Below are positions 35,565 to 45,785 of a DNA stretch of 64,000 nucleotides, piece by piece; the stretch's first letter is position 1; every line of letters starts with the position of its first letter. Under the pieces are notes generated by a model that did not search any database, was not told the origin of the DNA, and worked only from the letters and a program-made list of their open reading frames with translations. A program made the translations under genes and the position numbers. The DNA comes from Bacillus solimangrovi (GTDB taxonomy: Bacteria; Bacillota; Bacilli; Bacillales; Bacillaceae_N): NCBI RefSeq assembly GCF_001742425.1, contig NZ_MJEH01000062.1:62001-126000 (forward strand), read 5' to 3'.

Positions 35565-35678
35565 AGCTCACACCTCTTTCAGGACTCTATGAGTTAATTT
35601 ATAATTTAATAGTATATAATTTTTGACAGAAATGTAAATGTTTTTGACAAAGAAAGACAATATATTCAATGAAAAAAT

Positions 35679-35707
35679 AAAAACCCCCTATATTAAAGGG
35701 GGTTTTT
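35679..35707 (-). terminator. terminator of the CoA-disulfide reductase gene
   Basis: AAAAACCCCCT pairs with AGGGGGTTTTT around a short loop, with A/T tails on both sides; strong on either strand. Confidence 0.85.
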
Positions 35708-35770
35708 AAGCTTATTCTGGATTATTACGCATAAATTTGTATGAAAATTACTTAAAGTAAGTAGTAGTTA

Positions 35771-37420
35771 TTATTCATAGACGGTTGAATAAGTTTTGTA
35801 ACCACCATCAAGGTTAGTAACATTAAAGCCATGTTGCTTAAGAATTTGAGTTGCTAAATAACCTCGTAAACCAACTTGACAATAAACATAAATTTGGTCG
35901 TTTTTAGGGAATTCATCAAGCCGATCACGAATTTGATCTAATGGAATATTAATCGAATTCATAATGTTACCGTTCTTATATTCATTAGGTTCACGTACAT
36001 CTACGATGAATCCTTTCTCGTTTTCTATTAATTGATGTAGTTCATACCACTGTATATTCGTTGTGTCTCCTTCCAATATGTTAGTAGCAGCATAGCCTGC
36101 CATATTTACAGGATCCTTAGCAGATGAGAATGGAGGTGCATAAGAAAGCTCCAAATCAGGTAAATCTCTGACTGTTAATCCTGCTTTGATAGCTGTAGCA
36201 ATAACGTCTATCCTTTTGTCTACTCCTTCTTTCCCAACCGCTTGGGCACCAAGAATCTTCCCATCATCTTTAGAAAATAAAAGCTTTAATGAAATTGGAT
36301 ATGCTCCTGGATAATATCCTGCATGTGATCCAGGATGGACATGGACCATTTGATGAGGGATATTTAACGTTTTCAATGTTTTTTCATTATTTCCAGTGGA
36401 AGCAGCAGTAAGATCAAATACTTTTACAATGGACGTACCTAAAGTACCATTATAGCTGGCTTCTTTCCCACATATATGGTCTGCTACTAGACGACCTTGA
36501 CGATTCGCAGGCCAAGCAAGTGGGATTTGAGTTGGTTGGGAATTAATATAATCAGTTACTTCAATTGCATCACCAATTGCATAGATAGAATTGTCGCTTG
36601 TCTGTAAGTGTTGGTTTACTTGAATACCACCACGTTTTCCGAGTGATAATCCGGCATCCTTGGCAAGTTTATTTTCTGGTGATACTCCAATTGCAAGGAT
36701 GACCATGTCAGTTGTAATTTTTTTACCGCTATTTAAAGAGACGGTTTTCCCATTTTCCTCAAATCCTTTTACGCCATCTTCTAATATAAGCTTTATCCCA
36801 TTTTGTTCGACGTGTTTATGAATGATAGTTGCCATTTCATAATCAAGAGGTCCGAGTAATTGATTAGCCATTTCGATAAGTGTTACATCAATTCCACGTT
36901 CAACTAGGTTTTCAGCCATTTCAATGCCAATGAAACCACCACCAATTACTACTGCACGTTTAGGTTTAGTTTCTTTTACATAGTTCACAATTCTGTCAGT
37001 ATCAGGAATATTCCTAAGTGTGAATAAGTTATTTGCGTCTCTGATGCCTGGGATAGGTGGTTTAATTGGTGCTGCACCAGGGGAAAGAATTAATGTATCG
37101 TAATGTTCCTCATATGTTTCACCAGAGTCAGTTTTTTTGATGGTGATCTTTTTCTCAGCACGATTGATAACAGTTACTTCACTTTTGATTCGAATATCAA
37201 TACGAAATCGCTTTTCCATTCGTTCAACAGTCTGAACGAGTAATTTTTCACGCTCATTAATTATGCCCCCAATATAATATGGCAGCCCACAGTTGGCAAA
37301 CGAGATATATTCGCCTCGTTCGAATAAAATAATTTCTGCATTTTCATCTAATCGACGTAATCGTGAAGCAGCTGTTGCACCGCCTGCAACACCACCGACA
37401 ATTAAAATCTTTTTTGACAT
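35771..37420 (-). CDS. CoA-disulfide reductase with C-terminal rhodanese domain
   Basis: A 549-residue flavoprotein. The N-terminal FAD site reads VGGVAGGATAASR; the single redox Cys44 lies in SFANCGLPYYIGG, the arrangement of CoA-disulfide reductases, not the CXXC of glutathione reductase. A second nucleotide site (VVIGGGFIGIEMAENL) binds NAD(P)H. Residues from ~460 are a rhodanese domain with active-site Cys in VYCQVGLRGY, which marks the fused CoADR-RHD type. It probably handles CoA disulfides, persulfides or elemental sulfur. Transcribed alone. Confidence 0.92.
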   Translation of the reverse strand: MSKKILIVGGVAGGATAASRLRRLDENAEIILFERGEYISFANCGLPYYIGGIINEREKLLVQTVERMEKRFRIDIRIKSEVTVINRAEKKITIKKTDSGETYEEHYDTLILSPGAAPIKPPIPGIRDANNLFTLRNIPDTDRIVNYVKETKPKRAVVIGGGFIGIEMAENLVERGIDVTLIEMANQLLGPLDYEMATIIHKHVEQNGIKLILEDGVKGFEENGKTVSLNSGKKITTDMVILAIGVSPENKLAKDAGLSLGKRGGIQVNQHLQTSDNSIYAIGDAIEVTDYINSQPTQIPLAWPANRQGRLVADHICGKEASYNGTLGTSIVKVFDLTAASTGNNEKTLKTLNIPHQMVHVHPGSHAGYYPGAYPISLKLLFSKDDGKILGAQAVGKEGVDKRIDVIATAIKAGLTVRDLPDLELSYAPPFSSAKDPVNMAGYAATNILEGDTTNIQWYELHQLIENEKGFIVDVREPNEYKNGNIMNSINIPLDQIRDRLDEFPKNDQIYVYCQVGLRGYLATQILKQHGFNVTNLDGGYKTYSTVYE

Positions 37421-37633
37421 GTATATACTCCCTTTCTGTTAATTATAAGTTCAACACATCCAATATACCATAGGGGGTTTATTTTTGGGAGGAGATTATG
37501 TTGAGAATGTATGAATTTTTACAGAGTCGGTAAGATAAGTTAAGATGGACAATATTGAGATACATAATAGAAAGAACAATTCGAGGTTTATTAGTATGTA
37601 ACAGAAAAATTTGTAGTAGAGGAGATACAAACT

Positions 37634-38506
37634 ATGATTAAATGCATCGCATTAGATATGGATGGAACTTTAGTAAACAGTGAACTAACGATTCATGATG
37701 AAAATGCAAAAGCAATTAAATTGGCACAAGATGAAGGAATCGAAGTGTTAATTGTGACAGGTAGATCCTATGCTGAAGCAAAAGATGTCTTACAAAGTGC
37801 GGGGATTGTTTGCCCAATTATTTGCGTTAACGGTTCAGAAATAAGAGATGAAACGGGTAAAATTATTGAAAAAGTAGGACTTGATGTAGAGAAATTCCAA
37901 CAAGTTCGCCAAATTTTAACCGAAGAGAATGTGTATTTTGAGGTCTATTCAGATCAAGGTACATATACGAGTGATTTTGACAAAGCATTAACAGTAATGG
38001 TTGACATTTACTTGAGTGCTGGTGGAGTACAAGAATATGAACAGTTATTGAAGGGAGCAAAAGCCCGATTTGAAAACGGAAAGGTTGCTTTAATCGACAA
38101 TTTCGATGAGTTATTGGAGAAGGATAACATCACATTTTATAAATTATTAGCATTTTCCTTTGATGAAGAGCAGCTTACACGTGCTAGAGAAAGAGTTAAG
38201 GCAGTAGATAACCTTGCTGTAAGTGCATCTGGGAAGGAAAATATAGAAATTACGAGTGTTCATGCTCAAAAAGGTATAGCGTTAGAAAAATTTACAGTGA
38301 CAAGAGGTCTAAAGTTAGAGCATACGATGGCTGTTGGCGATAATTACAATGATGTATCGATGTTTGAAAAGGTTGGATATGCTGTTGGAATGGGGAATGC
38401 ACCAGATGAAGTTAAATCGATGTGTGACGCGACAACTTTAAAAAATGATGAGCATGGGGTCGCAAAAGCAATCCTTGATGTGCTCGAGAATCAAAAGCAT
38501 TCTTAG
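37634..38506 (+). CDS. HAD-superfamily sugar-phosphatase-like hydrolase (Cof type)
   Basis: A 290-residue cytoplasmic phosphatase. HAD motif I is DMDGTLV (near 8-14), motif II VTGRSY, motif III a Lys upstream, and motif IV GDNYNDVSMF near 237. The C2-type cap between residues ~80 and 200 places it in the Cof subfamily, which dephosphorylates sugar phosphates and nucleotides. GTAGAGGAG precedes the ATG. Confidence 0.92.
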   Translation: MIKCIALDMDGTLVNSELTIHDENAKAIKLAQDEGIEVLIVTGRSYAEAKDVLQSAGIVCPIICVNGSEIRDETGKIIEKVGLDVEKFQQVRQILTEENVYFEVYSDQGTYTSDFDKALTVMVDIYLSAGGVQEYEQLLKGAKARFENGKVALIDNFDELLEKDNITFYKLLAFSFDEEQLTRARERVKAVDNLAVSASGKENIEITSVHAQKGIALEKFTVTRGLKLEHTMAVGDNYNDVSMFEKVGYAVGMGNAPDEVKSMCDATTLKNDEHGVAKAILDVLENQKHS

Positions 38507-38531
38507 GTGCAAGAAGACACCTTAGAATGCT
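38496..38531. terminator. bidirectional terminator
   Basis: GCATTCTTAGGTG pairs with CACCTTAGAATGC (one mismatch), overlapping the stop of the HAD gene and lying just downstream of the convergent methyltransferase gene. Confidence 0.7.
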
Positions 38532-38534
38532 ATG

Positions 38535-39086
38535 TTATTTCTTAGGTCTATACGAGTGCTTCGGTTGGTAAATGTATATATTTGTTTTATGTAAATCATT
38601 GATTTCAATTGTGTGAATAGGTGTCCAATCTGGAATGGCAAAGAAATGACTGACGATTAAACAATTTGGATCCAATTCTGATTCAAAACGTTCTTTCAAT
38701 TGTTTCATCGCTTTTGGGTACAAATAACAGATAATACAATTTGCATCTGTGAAGTCGAACGTATAGAAGCTACTGTAATGAATCGTCGTCTTATGCTTAC
38801 AAAATAGATTACGAATTCTGCAATATAAATAAGGAATTAGAGCGTTATCAAGCCCGTGGACCTTTGCTGTGGGTAACTGCTTAGCTAGTGGAAAAATCAA
38901 TGTGCCCCACCCACATCCTAAGTCATATACTTTCATATTCTTGTTTAATTTTTGCTTGGAAAGGTAATTTACAATTGCGTAAGTAACTCGTTGTGAACTA
39001 GGTGTTGGTGTCATCCCATTCCTTAGAGAATCAAACACGATCGAGATCGTGATGAGAATTGCTATAATAATAACCAAGATGTCCAT
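38535..39086 (-). CDS. membrane-anchored class I SAM methyltransferase
   Basis: A 183-residue protein with an N-terminal hydrophobic helix (about 2-18), followed by a methyltransferase core with YDLGCGWGTLIFPLAKQLP (motif I, near 57-75), a GLDNALIPYLYCR motif II and CIICYLYPKAMKQL. The length is short for the family but both key motifs are present. The target is unknown. It is convergent with the HAD phosphatase gene. Confidence 0.75.
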   Translation of the reverse strand: MDILVIIIAILITISIVFDSLRNGMTPTPSSQRVTYAIVNYLSKQKLNKNMKVYDLGCGWGTLIFPLAKQLPTAKVHGLDNALIPYLYCRIRNLFCKHKTTIHYSSFYTFDFTDANCIICYLYPKAMKQLKERFESELDPNCLIVSHFFAIPDWTPIHTIEINDLHKTNIYIYQPKHSYRPKK

Positions 39087-39412
39087 CTTATATCCACCTT
39101 ACAAATGTTATTTAAGAGTATACGGAAGCTGACATGAAGTAGTATCGTTATATGATTATAACGATTTAGAGGAAGCAAGCTTATATGATCATAACCTAGA
39201 TTAGTAGTTTGTTGCAAGATACAGAAGGTCATTGGATATAGTATGGGTATCTTTGATTAAGTAGTTGTTTCATTAATTGAATAAGTTTGTGAATGGGTCG
39301 TATTAGAGTTGTTATAAATTCTCTTTAAAATTATCCTATTTATAAGTTTTTATTTCAATTTTTACTACTGTTAGAGGGTGTTTTTATTGGTACATCGTAT
39401 TGCGATAGAAAG

Positions 39413-39518
39413 TTATCAACAAAAATATCCACATATTCCACATTAAATAAAGGCTTTAATTATACATTATATTAAGTTATCCACATAGTTAACAAACATT
39501 TTTATAGCACTTTCCACA
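39413..39518. repeat. cluster of DnaA-box-like sites
   Basis: Five near-matches to TTATNCACA lie within ~105 bases, all on the + strand: TTATCAACA (39413), ATATCCACA (39425), TATTCCACA (39434), a perfect TTATCCACA (39477) and CTTTCCACA (39510). The first three are nearly contiguous and the sequence between is very AT-rich. Bacillus chromosomes carry several DnaA-box clusters away from oriC that bind DnaA and influence initiation; this gap (39087-39784) could hold one. No replication gene is near, so an origin is not proposed. Confidence 0.5.
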
Positions 39519-39784
39519 AGTTCAATGACGAATAAAATAACTTCTTGTCAAAAATGTGAAAAGGATTGAAATAGCTGTCAAGGAGGCGTATATTAATTGT
39601 GAATAAGATAGTGAAAATCTTCACAATTCAAAATGAACATAAGGGAGTAGCTCAAAATGAATACATCTAGGAATATAAGAGCGATTCTGTTCAAATTGTA
39701 TACACTTTCGCTCAAAGTGTAATAAACAATACAATAGCTGTTGTTATTTGTGAAATACTGAGCATATAGAAGAAGGTGAAAATA

Positions 39785-40297
39785 TTGAAATGGATAAAAA
39801 GCGATAAAATAGCGGTTATTTGGACAATTCTTAGAGTTTGGTTAGGTGTTCAGTGGATTGAAGCTGGCTGGAGCAAAGTAACCGGCGGATTTGATGCAGG
39901 TGGTTTTTTGAAAGGTGCAATTGCAAAAGCAAGTGGCGACCATCCTGCAGTTCAAGGCTGGTACGCAGGGTTTCTTGAGAATTTCGCACTGCCAAATGTA
40001 GAATTATTTAACGTTATTATTCCTTGGGCCGAGTTTCTAGCAGGAATTGGACTTATTTTAGGAGCATTAACTTTGCCTGCACTTATTGGAGCAGCATTTA
40101 TGAATCTTAACTTTATGTTGGCTGGTACGACGAGCACGAATCCAGTTCTTTATACAGTTGCATTTATTCTTATTTTAGTAGGACCAACAGCATACTATTA
40201 CGGATTAGACCGATTCTTAATTCCTTTTACAAAAGATCGTATGAGAAAACGAAAACACGACTTTAAGGACAAAGGGCATCAAGCACATGCACATTAA
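39785..40297 (+). CDS. DoxX-family membrane protein
   Basis: A 170-residue protein with four hydrophobic helices. LRVWLGVQWIEAGWSKV near residue 14 and PWAEFLAGIGLILGALT near 80 are typical of DoxX; a His-rich basic tail (GHQAHAH) ends it. Members are linked to oxidative-stress responses. I favour the TTG at 39785, with AGAAGG 8 bases upstream, over a GTG at 39776. Confidence 0.85.
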   Translation: MKWIKSDKIAVIWTILRVWLGVQWIEAGWSKVTGGFDAGGFLKGAIAKASGDHPAVQGWYAGFLENFALPNVELFNVIIPWAEFLAGIGLILGALTLPALIGAAFMNLNFMLAGTTSTNPVLYTVAFILILVGPTAYYYGLDRFLIPFTKDRMRKRKHDFKDKGHQAHAH

Positions 40298-40303
40298 GTG
40301 GAA

Positions 40304-40337
40304 AAAGGGTCTGTTCCCCAAAGAGAACAGACCCTTT
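40304..40337 (+). terminator. terminator of the DoxX gene
   Basis: AAAGGGTCTGTTC pairs perfectly with GAACAGACCCTTT around an 8-base loop; a weak CG follows the T's. Confidence 0.85.
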
Positions 40338-40370
40338 CGTTGTGAATCATTATTAAAGAGAGATTGAGTG

Positions 40371-40496
40371 TTACTTATCACGAGATAAGAAACCACCAGC
40401 ACGATCAGCTCGTTTGAATTGTTTGTTATAAGCAACTTCTTGCGCACTTGATAATGTACGTTTATTTTCTCGGTCAATTCTTTTTTTGCTTTTCAT
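40371..40496 (-). CDS. yfhE: small YfhE-family protein
   Basis: 41 residues, basic, with the conserved middle SSAQEVAYNKQFKRADRAGG, characteristic of the short YfhE proteins of Bacillus. It lies on the minus strand between the DoxX gene and the yfhF gene, its usual neighbourhood (yfhE is next to yfhF in B. subtilis). Function unknown. Confidence 0.8.
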   Translation of the reverse strand: MKSKKRIDRENKRTLSSAQEVAYNKQFKRADRAGGFLSRDK

Positions 40497-40729
40497 TATT
40501 AATCCTCACTTTGTATTAGAGTTTAGTGACATTGTTGCCTTCGAAACAAATTTATATACGAGAGTGAAGTAAAAATAGGATTAAATGAAAAAGCAAGTAA
40601 TGATGATGTTTTACTTCTTTATAATAGTAAGGTTAGTCTCATTAACAGATGCCGATAGTGCGTAAGAAGGTAACGAAAATAGGCCATTTATTAATCATGA
40701 TGAATTAAATCTAAGGAAAAGGTGTTTAT

Positions 40730-41629
40730 TCAATTCGTTTGATATATGTCTGAAAGTGCTGATGGCAATGTTTCAAATTCAAATGAGTATCCGTGCTGAA
40801 GTGCCTTCTGAGGAAGAACATGTTGACCTTCTAACACAAGTTCACTCATTTCTCCTAAAAGTGCTGATAATGCAAAAGAGGGTGCAGGCAGCCAATAAGG
40901 TCGATGAAGAACGTTAGCTAAGTTTTTTCCGAATCGTTCCATACGTAATGGATTTGGAGCAGTTATGTTCAACGGTCCAGTTATGGCTTGATTATGAAGC
41001 GAGAAGTCAATCATTTTAATTACATCTTTAATATGTATCCAAGACATCCATTGCCTACCAGAACCTAATTTTCCTCCAGCGAAAAATTGGTAAGGTAGAG
41101 CGATACGAGGTAGCGCTCCTTCATCTTTATCTAGGATAATTCCGAAACGGGCATAGACTACACGGGTATCATATTGGTTTGCAATTGAAGCTTCAGCTTC
41201 CCAAGCGTTTGTTGTATCGGCTAAAAAGCCTTTGCCAGCTTGATCTTCTTCAGTAAATATTGTGTCGAGTGAATTTCCGTAATAGCCTATTGCTGAAGCG
41301 TTAATTAAAGTATGAGGGTGTAATGTTTGAACGAGCTGTACAACTGCTTTGGTAGCTTGGATACGACTTTGTTGAATTTGCTTTTTCGTTTCATTAGTCC
41401 ACCTGTTATTGATAGATTTACCTGCAAGATTGATGATCGCATCAAGTTCATTAATCTGTGTTACTGGATCATAGTTATCTTCAAGCCAACCAACATATTT
41501 GATATATTCACTATCAATGTAAGCAGAAGGATTTCGAGTAAGGATGTAAAGTGTGTGCTTTTGATTTGATAAATAATTGATTAAATGCTTGCCTATAAAA
41601 CCTGTTCCACCAGTAATTGCAATTTTCAT
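40730..41629 (-). CDS. yfhF: SDR-type NAD(P)-binding epimerase (YfhF, TIGR01777 type)
   Basis: A 299-residue short-chain dehydrogenase-like protein. It opens with the Rossmann motif GGTGFIGKHLINYLS, has NLAGKSINNRW near 67-78, and an active-site-like YYGNSLD (catalytic Tyr). The C-terminal DUF1731-like segment (from LPAPSFALSALLGEM) with VLEGQHVLP supports the YfhF/TIGR01777 group. The physiological substrate is unknown. Divergent from recX. Confidence 0.88.
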   Translation of the reverse strand: MKIAITGGTGFIGKHLINYLSNQKHTLYILTRNPSAYIDSEYIKYVGWLEDNYDPVTQINELDAIINLAGKSINNRWTNETKKQIQQSRIQATKAVVQLVQTLHPHTLINASAIGYYGNSLDTIFTEEDQAGKGFLADTTNAWEAEASIANQYDTRVVYARFGIILDKDEGALPRIALPYQFFAGGKLGSGRQWMSWIHIKDVIKMIDFSLHNQAITGPLNITAPNPLRMERFGKNLANVLHRPYWLPAPSFALSALLGEMSELVLEGQHVLPQKALQHGYSFEFETLPSALSDIYQTN

Positions 41630-41810
41630 TACGTCATCACTCCGTTTATTTATAGAGTTATGTTAAATGTAACCTTTTCTTAATAATAATTGAAGTGATA
41701 TAATCTGTTGGATGTATTTTCTAATTTGTGATGTTCAAGACTGTATGTTGTAATTTATACACTTTCTATTCTTGAATAAGCATTTTAGATAACCAAGAGG
41801 TGATGAGATA

Positions 41811-42626
41811 GTGAAAATTACAAGAATAACTACTCAAAAGAATGATGATAAACGATTAAATATTTATATTGATGATGGTGCAGGAGAAAAATTCGGATTC
41901 GGCATTGATATGGACGTTTTTGTTAACTATAACTTAAAAAAAGGATTAGAACTTGATGATAGATTGATTGGTGAGTTGTTGTATGAGGATGAAGTAAAAA
42001 AAGCCTTTCAACAAGCATTAAACTACCTATCCTACCGTATTCGTTCCCAAAAGGAGATAGAAGACCATTTAGTAAAAAAAGAATTTGGAGAATCTGTCAT
42101 TGCTGCAGTTATTCAGCGTTTATACGGATATAAGTATATTGATGATGCTGAGTTTGCAAAGGCGTATGTTAGAACGAAAAAACGAACGACGACGAAGGGT
42201 CCTAATGTATTGAAGCGTGAACTTATCGAAAAGGGTCTTTCGGGACAACATATAGACATGGGATTACAAGAATATTCAATGGAAGAACAGGTAGAAGTTG
42301 CTAATGCTTATGTGAGGAAAAAAGGGAAACAATCTAAAAAACAGTCCAATAGTGAAGCAAAACAGAAGTTAAAACAAACATTACTTCAAAAAGGCTTTTC
42401 CTATGAAATAATTGAAATTGCCCTTACTGAATTTGTGAATGATGAAGATAGAGGCGAAGAATGGGAAGCTTTGATGCATCATGGTAAGAAGGCGCAAAAG
42501 AAGTACCGTAATTATAATGATAAAGAGTTTGTTATGAAAGTGAAGCAATATTTGTATCGGAAGGGATTTCTGATGGAACATATTAATCAGTGGATACAGG
42601 AGTATTTAGAAACTGATGAAATGTGA
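41811..42626 (+). CDS. recX: recombination regulator RecX
   Basis: A 271-residue protein that modulates RecA filaments. The C-terminal two-thirds carry three-helix RecX repeats, each built on a KxxxRxELxxKG-like pattern: LSYRIRSQKEIEDHLVKKE, YVRTKKRT, and VKQYLYRKGF near the end. The length matches Firmicute RecX. GTG start behind AAGAGGTGATG. It sits in the usual yfhF-recX-yfhH order, interrupted here by a lactate permease gene. Confidence 0.92.
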   Translation: MKITRITTQKNDDKRLNIYIDDGAGEKFGFGIDMDVFVNYNLKKGLELDDRLIGELLYEDEVKKAFQQALNYLSYRIRSQKEIEDHLVKKEFGESVIAAVIQRLYGYKYIDDAEFAKAYVRTKKRTTTKGPNVLKRELIEKGLSGQHIDMGLQEYSMEEQVEVANAYVRKKGKQSKKQSNSEAKQKLKQTLLQKGFSYEIIEIALTEFVNDEDRGEEWEALMHHGKKAQKKYRNYNDKEFVMKVKQYLYRKGFLMEHINQWIQEYLETDEM

Positions 42627-42785
42627 AACACACTCATAATAAGGGCTTTTTAATTGCATTATAAAGTTATATTATCAGCATAATCAGATCTAACATTAGA
42701 TGAAGTGCAAATGTGTAATAAGTTTTTCATTAAACTACCAATCACATTTTACTAATAAAAATAAATTAAAGCGAGTGATGGACAA

Positions 42786-44438
42786 ATGAGCTTCTTAGAG
42801 CTATTAACAAGTTCTATGCCGATTTTGGCAGTATTTATATTTTTGGTAATACTTAAATTACCTGCTACAAAAGCAATGCCATTAAGTTTTATTACAAGTG
42901 CGTTATTAGCATTTCTTGTATGGAAAGTTCCATTTGTGCAAATTGCAGCAGCATCCATTGAAGGTATTGTTGTTGCGTTAACGATTCTTTGGATCGTATT
43001 TGGAGCTATTTTGTTATTAAATACGTTAAAGATGAGTGGAGCAATGGACTCTATTCGTAGCGGTTTCTTAGGCGTTACAGCTGACCGTCGCGTTCAAGTA
43101 ATTATTATTGCATGGTTATTTGGAGCTTTTATTGAGGGGGCAGCGGGATTTGGTACACCAGCTGCGATTGGTGCACCATTATTAGTAGCACTTGGATTCC
43201 CACCGTTAGCTGCAGTTGTATTAACCTTAATTTCTGATAGTAGCCCAGTATCGTTTGGAGCTGTTGGTACACCAGTTATCGTTGGTGTCGATCAAGGTTT
43301 GCGTGAAGGTGCATCAGTAGCACCGCAAGTTCAACAATTTCTAGATGGAACACCTATGCCAGAATTCATGCAGACAATTGCAGTACAAGCTATGCAAATC
43401 GATATGTTTGTTGGAACGTTTATTCCATTAATTCTAGTCGCATTATTAACACGTTTCTTCGGTGAGAACCGTTCATGGAAAGAAGGATTACAAATATGGA
43501 AATTTGCTCTCTTTGCTGGATTGAGCTTTACAGTCCCTGCATTGATCGTAGCAAGCTTACTTGGTCCTGAATTCCCTTCAATTATTGGTGGTTTAGTAGG
43601 GCTTTCTATTGTTGTACCTGCTGCGAAGAAAGGATTCTTACTTCCAGAAGAAGCATGGGATTTCAAGCAAACAGAAAAGTCTGAAACAGTGAAGACAGAG
43701 CAAGTAACAACAAAGAATCTTTCTTTAAAACGTGCTTGGGTACCATATATCTTAGTCGCAATTTTATTAGTTATAACAAGATTAAATATTTTACCGATTA
43801 AAGGCTGGTTAACTAGTGTCAATGTATCATTGAATGAAATCTTAGGTACTGGAATCTCAACATCGTTCCAACCGTTATATTTGCCGGGGACAATTTTCGT
43901 AACGGTCGTGATTGCAACGATCTTTATTCACAAAATGAATGCATCTGAAGTTAAAGAGGCATTTGGTGAATCAGCAAGAACGATTGTTGGTAGTGCGATT
44001 GCTTTAGGTTTTGCTGTACCAATGGTACGTATCTTTATTAATTCGGGTGTTAATGCGGCAGATTTACTAAGTATGCCAATGGAATTAGCGATTCTCGTAT
44101 CTGAATTAGTTGGGGATAAATGGCCGCTAGTTGCTCCATTTATTGGTTCACTCGGTTCGTTCATCTCTGGTAGTGCAACATTTAGTAATATGATGTTCTC
44201 ATTATTCCAATTTAGTGTTGCTGATCAAATACAGGCATCACCAAATGTTATTCTTGCCCTTCAAGTATTAGGTGCGAATGCAGGGAACATGGTGTGTGTT
44301 CTTAACGTAGTTGCAGCAGCTTCTGTTGTTGGATTACTTGGTAGTGAAGGGAAAATTATTCGTTTTACACTTGGACCAATGTTCTTCTACGCATTAACAT
44401 CAGGAATTCTCGGTTTCGTGTTAATTTATTTTCTGTAA
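42786..44438 (+). CDS. L-lactate permease (LctP/LldP family)
   Basis: A 550-residue secondary transporter with about 12-14 helices. [21 protein letters not shown] near residue 115 and [18 protein letters not shown] near 455 are the two signature segments of the lactate permease family, which import L-lactate (and glycolate) with a proton. A terminator follows. In B. subtilis the neighbouring order is recX-yfhH, so this gene is an insertion relative to that order. Confidence 0.93.
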   Translation: MSFLELLTSSMPILAVFIFLVILKLPATKAMPLSFITSALLAFLVWKVPFVQIAAASIEGIVVALTILWIVFGAILLLNTLKMSGAMDSIRSGFLGVTADRRVQVIIIAWLFGAFIEGAAGFGTPAAIGAPLLVALGFPPLAAVVLTLISDSSPVSFGAVGTPVIVGVDQGLREGASVAPQVQQFLDGTPMPEFMQTIAVQAMQIDMFVGTFIPLILVALLTRFFGENRSWKEGLQIWKFALFAGLSFTVPALIVASLLGPEFPSIIGGLVGLSIVVPAAKKGFLLPEEAWDFKQTEKSETVKTEQVTTKNLSLKRAWVPYILVAILLVITRLNILPIKGWLTSVNVSLNEILGTGISTSFQPLYLPGTIFVTVVIATIFIHKMNASEVKEAFGESARTIVGSAIALGFAVPMVRIFINSGVNAADLLSMPMELAILVSELVGDKWPLVAPFIGSLGSFISGSATFSNMMFSLFQFSVADQIQASPNVILALQVLGANAGNMVCVLNVVAAASVVGLLGSEGKIIRFTLGPMFFYALTSGILGFVLIYFL

Positions 44439-44445
44439 GCATTTA

Positions 44446-44478
44446 AAGACTCATCTGGCTCAGGTGGGTCTTTTTTTA
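44446..44478 (+). terminator. terminator of the lactate permease gene
   Basis: AAGACTCATCTG pairs with CAGGTGGGTCTT (two mismatches or wobbles), then TTTTTT. Confidence 0.85.
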
Positions 44479-44577
44479 TTGCGATCTGATGTAGAGAATG
44501 ATATTGTGGATGAATTGTATAACGATTGATTTTTTCTTATACTGAAAGAAAAAAAGAACAATTGGGAGTGCAGTTTA

Positions 44578-44895
44578 ATGGAGAAGAGATATAGTGCAAT
44601 GTCACATTACGAATTAAATCAAGAAATCGCACAATTGCATGAGAAGGCACGTAAAGCAGAACAATTAGGCATCGTCAATGAATTTGCTGTTTATGAACGA
44701 AAGATATCAATTGCGAAGGCGTATTTATTAAATCCTGAAGATTACTTACCTGGAGAGGTTTATGAGATTGAGCAAGACCCAGGTTCAAGATTTAAAATCG
44801 ATTATTTAAACGGTATTTTTGCTTGGGGAAAACGTGTAGGCGGAGCTGAGCAAGAGGAAGCTGTGCCAATCTCGTTATTAATAAAACCAGAGTAG
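44578..44895 (+). CDS. yfhH: YfhH-family protein (DUF1811)
   Basis: A 105-residue cytoplasmic protein. The segments SHYELNQEIAQLHEKARKAE and GIVNEFAVYERKISIAKAYL match the YfhH family, with the SH3-like second half starting at GEVYEIEQDPG. Function unknown. TTGGGAG-type site before the ATG. Its position matches the yfh gene order of B. subtilis. Confidence 0.9.
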   Translation: MEKRYSAMSHYELNQEIAQLHEKARKAEQLGIVNEFAVYERKISIAKAYLLNPEDYLPGEVYEIEQDPGSRFKIDYLNGIFAWGKRVGGAEQEEAVPISLLIKPE

Positions 44896-44923
44896 GCAAA
44901 TTGCCTCTCTGGCTATTACATCA

Positions 44924-45103
44924 TTATGACCTTTTTCGAGTTTGATTTTCTAAAATAATGCTTTGTTGACTTTGCTGAGTTTCACCATTCACTTGTTGGT
45001 AGGCTTTTTTTGGATTAGCTCTCGGTGATTGGAAGGGATCAGCGTAGCGGTTTTCATAGAATTTCTTCCGGTTTTGGCTATGGTTGCTATTGTTGACATT
45101 CAT
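44924..45103 (-). CDS. YpzG-like small protein
   Basis: 59 residues, basic and Gln/Asn-rich. The segment YADPFQSPRANPKKAYQQVNGETQQ closely resembles the YpzG family of short Bacillus proteins. CCTCC on the + strand (an AGGAGG-type site in the gene's sense) lies just upstream of the ATG. It stands on the minus strand beside sspK. Function unknown. Confidence 0.72.
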   Translation of the reverse strand: MNVNNSNHSQNRKKFYENRYADPFQSPRANPKKAYQQVNGETQQSQQSIILENQTRKRS

Positions 45104-45232
45104 AGTATGTCCTCCTTCAAGGTAGACGTTCTACTTCAAATAACCGTTTGAAATGAATTAGAAAATCATCGATTAGGCTATGGTACCATTACGAACTGAC
45201 ATTGAAGGTTCAAGTTCTCGTGTATAGAAAAG

Positions 45233-45394
45233 TTAATCTTGTTCACCGAACTCTTGGTTAGAGCGACGCATTCTTTGTTGCGGATTCGTATTAATCGTGC
45301 CATTTGCACGTTTTGAAGAATATTCAGCTTTTGCACGAGGCTCACCATTCATTTTTTGATGTGCTGGAAATCCTTGTTCTTTATTACGCATCAT
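45233..45394 (-). CDS. sspK: small acid-soluble spore protein SspK
   Basis: 53 residues, highly charged: [39 protein letters not shown] is the SspK pattern, given here in two blocks. SspK is a minor spore-core protein. AAGGGAG lies before a double ATG; the first is taken. This is where sspK sits in B. subtilis (between yfhJ and neighbours) and is a clear marker of a spore former. Confidence 0.88.
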   Translation of the reverse strand: MMRNKEQGFPAHQKMNGEPRAKAEYSSKRANGTINTNPQQRMRRSNQEFGEQD

Positions 45395-45518
45395 TTTCGC
45401 TCCCTTCACAGTGTTCAAGTTGTTTGTTTACATGAACACTTACTAATAATATGGAAAAACGCTCGATAAACTATGCACATGTTAAAACGTGACTTTTTAC
45501 CAAAGAGGTGTGATTAAG

Positions 45519-45785
45519 ATGGAAGAAGTGTATGAGTTATTAACAGAAGAATTACTGAAAGTTAATCGGTCTTTATCGTATGATAAAGCACGCACATGGA
45601 TAGAAATTTTGTGGGAAGATTTTGAAAGTACGCGTGCTAAGGCGGGAAGGAAATATCGAGGGCAAGAGATGACAGAACAAATCGTCAGACATTGGATCAG
45701 TAATTATGGCCCAAGACTTCATGAATTTCTTGCAACCAATCCTAAATATAAGCACTTATTAGAAGATGAAGGTTTAATACAATAG
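45519..45785 (+). CDS. yfhJ: YfhJ-like WVELL-domain protein
   Basis: 88 residues, acidic. The middle TWIEILWEDFESTRAKAGRKY and GQEMTEQIVRHWISNYGPRLHEF match the short YfhJ proteins, named for a WVELL motif (here WIEIL). I chose the ATG at 45519, preceded by AGAGGTG; an earlier start lacks a site. Function unknown. It follows sspK, divergent from it. Confidence 0.85.
   Translation: MEEVYELLTEELLKVNRSLSYDKARTWIEILWEDFESTRAKAGRKYRGQEMTEQIVRHWISNYGPRLHEFLATNPKYKHLLEDEGLIQ

Noticed and set aside
43331..43822. Long minus-strand frame within the lactate permease gene
   Set aside because: It is the reverse reading of a well-supported membrane-protein gene.
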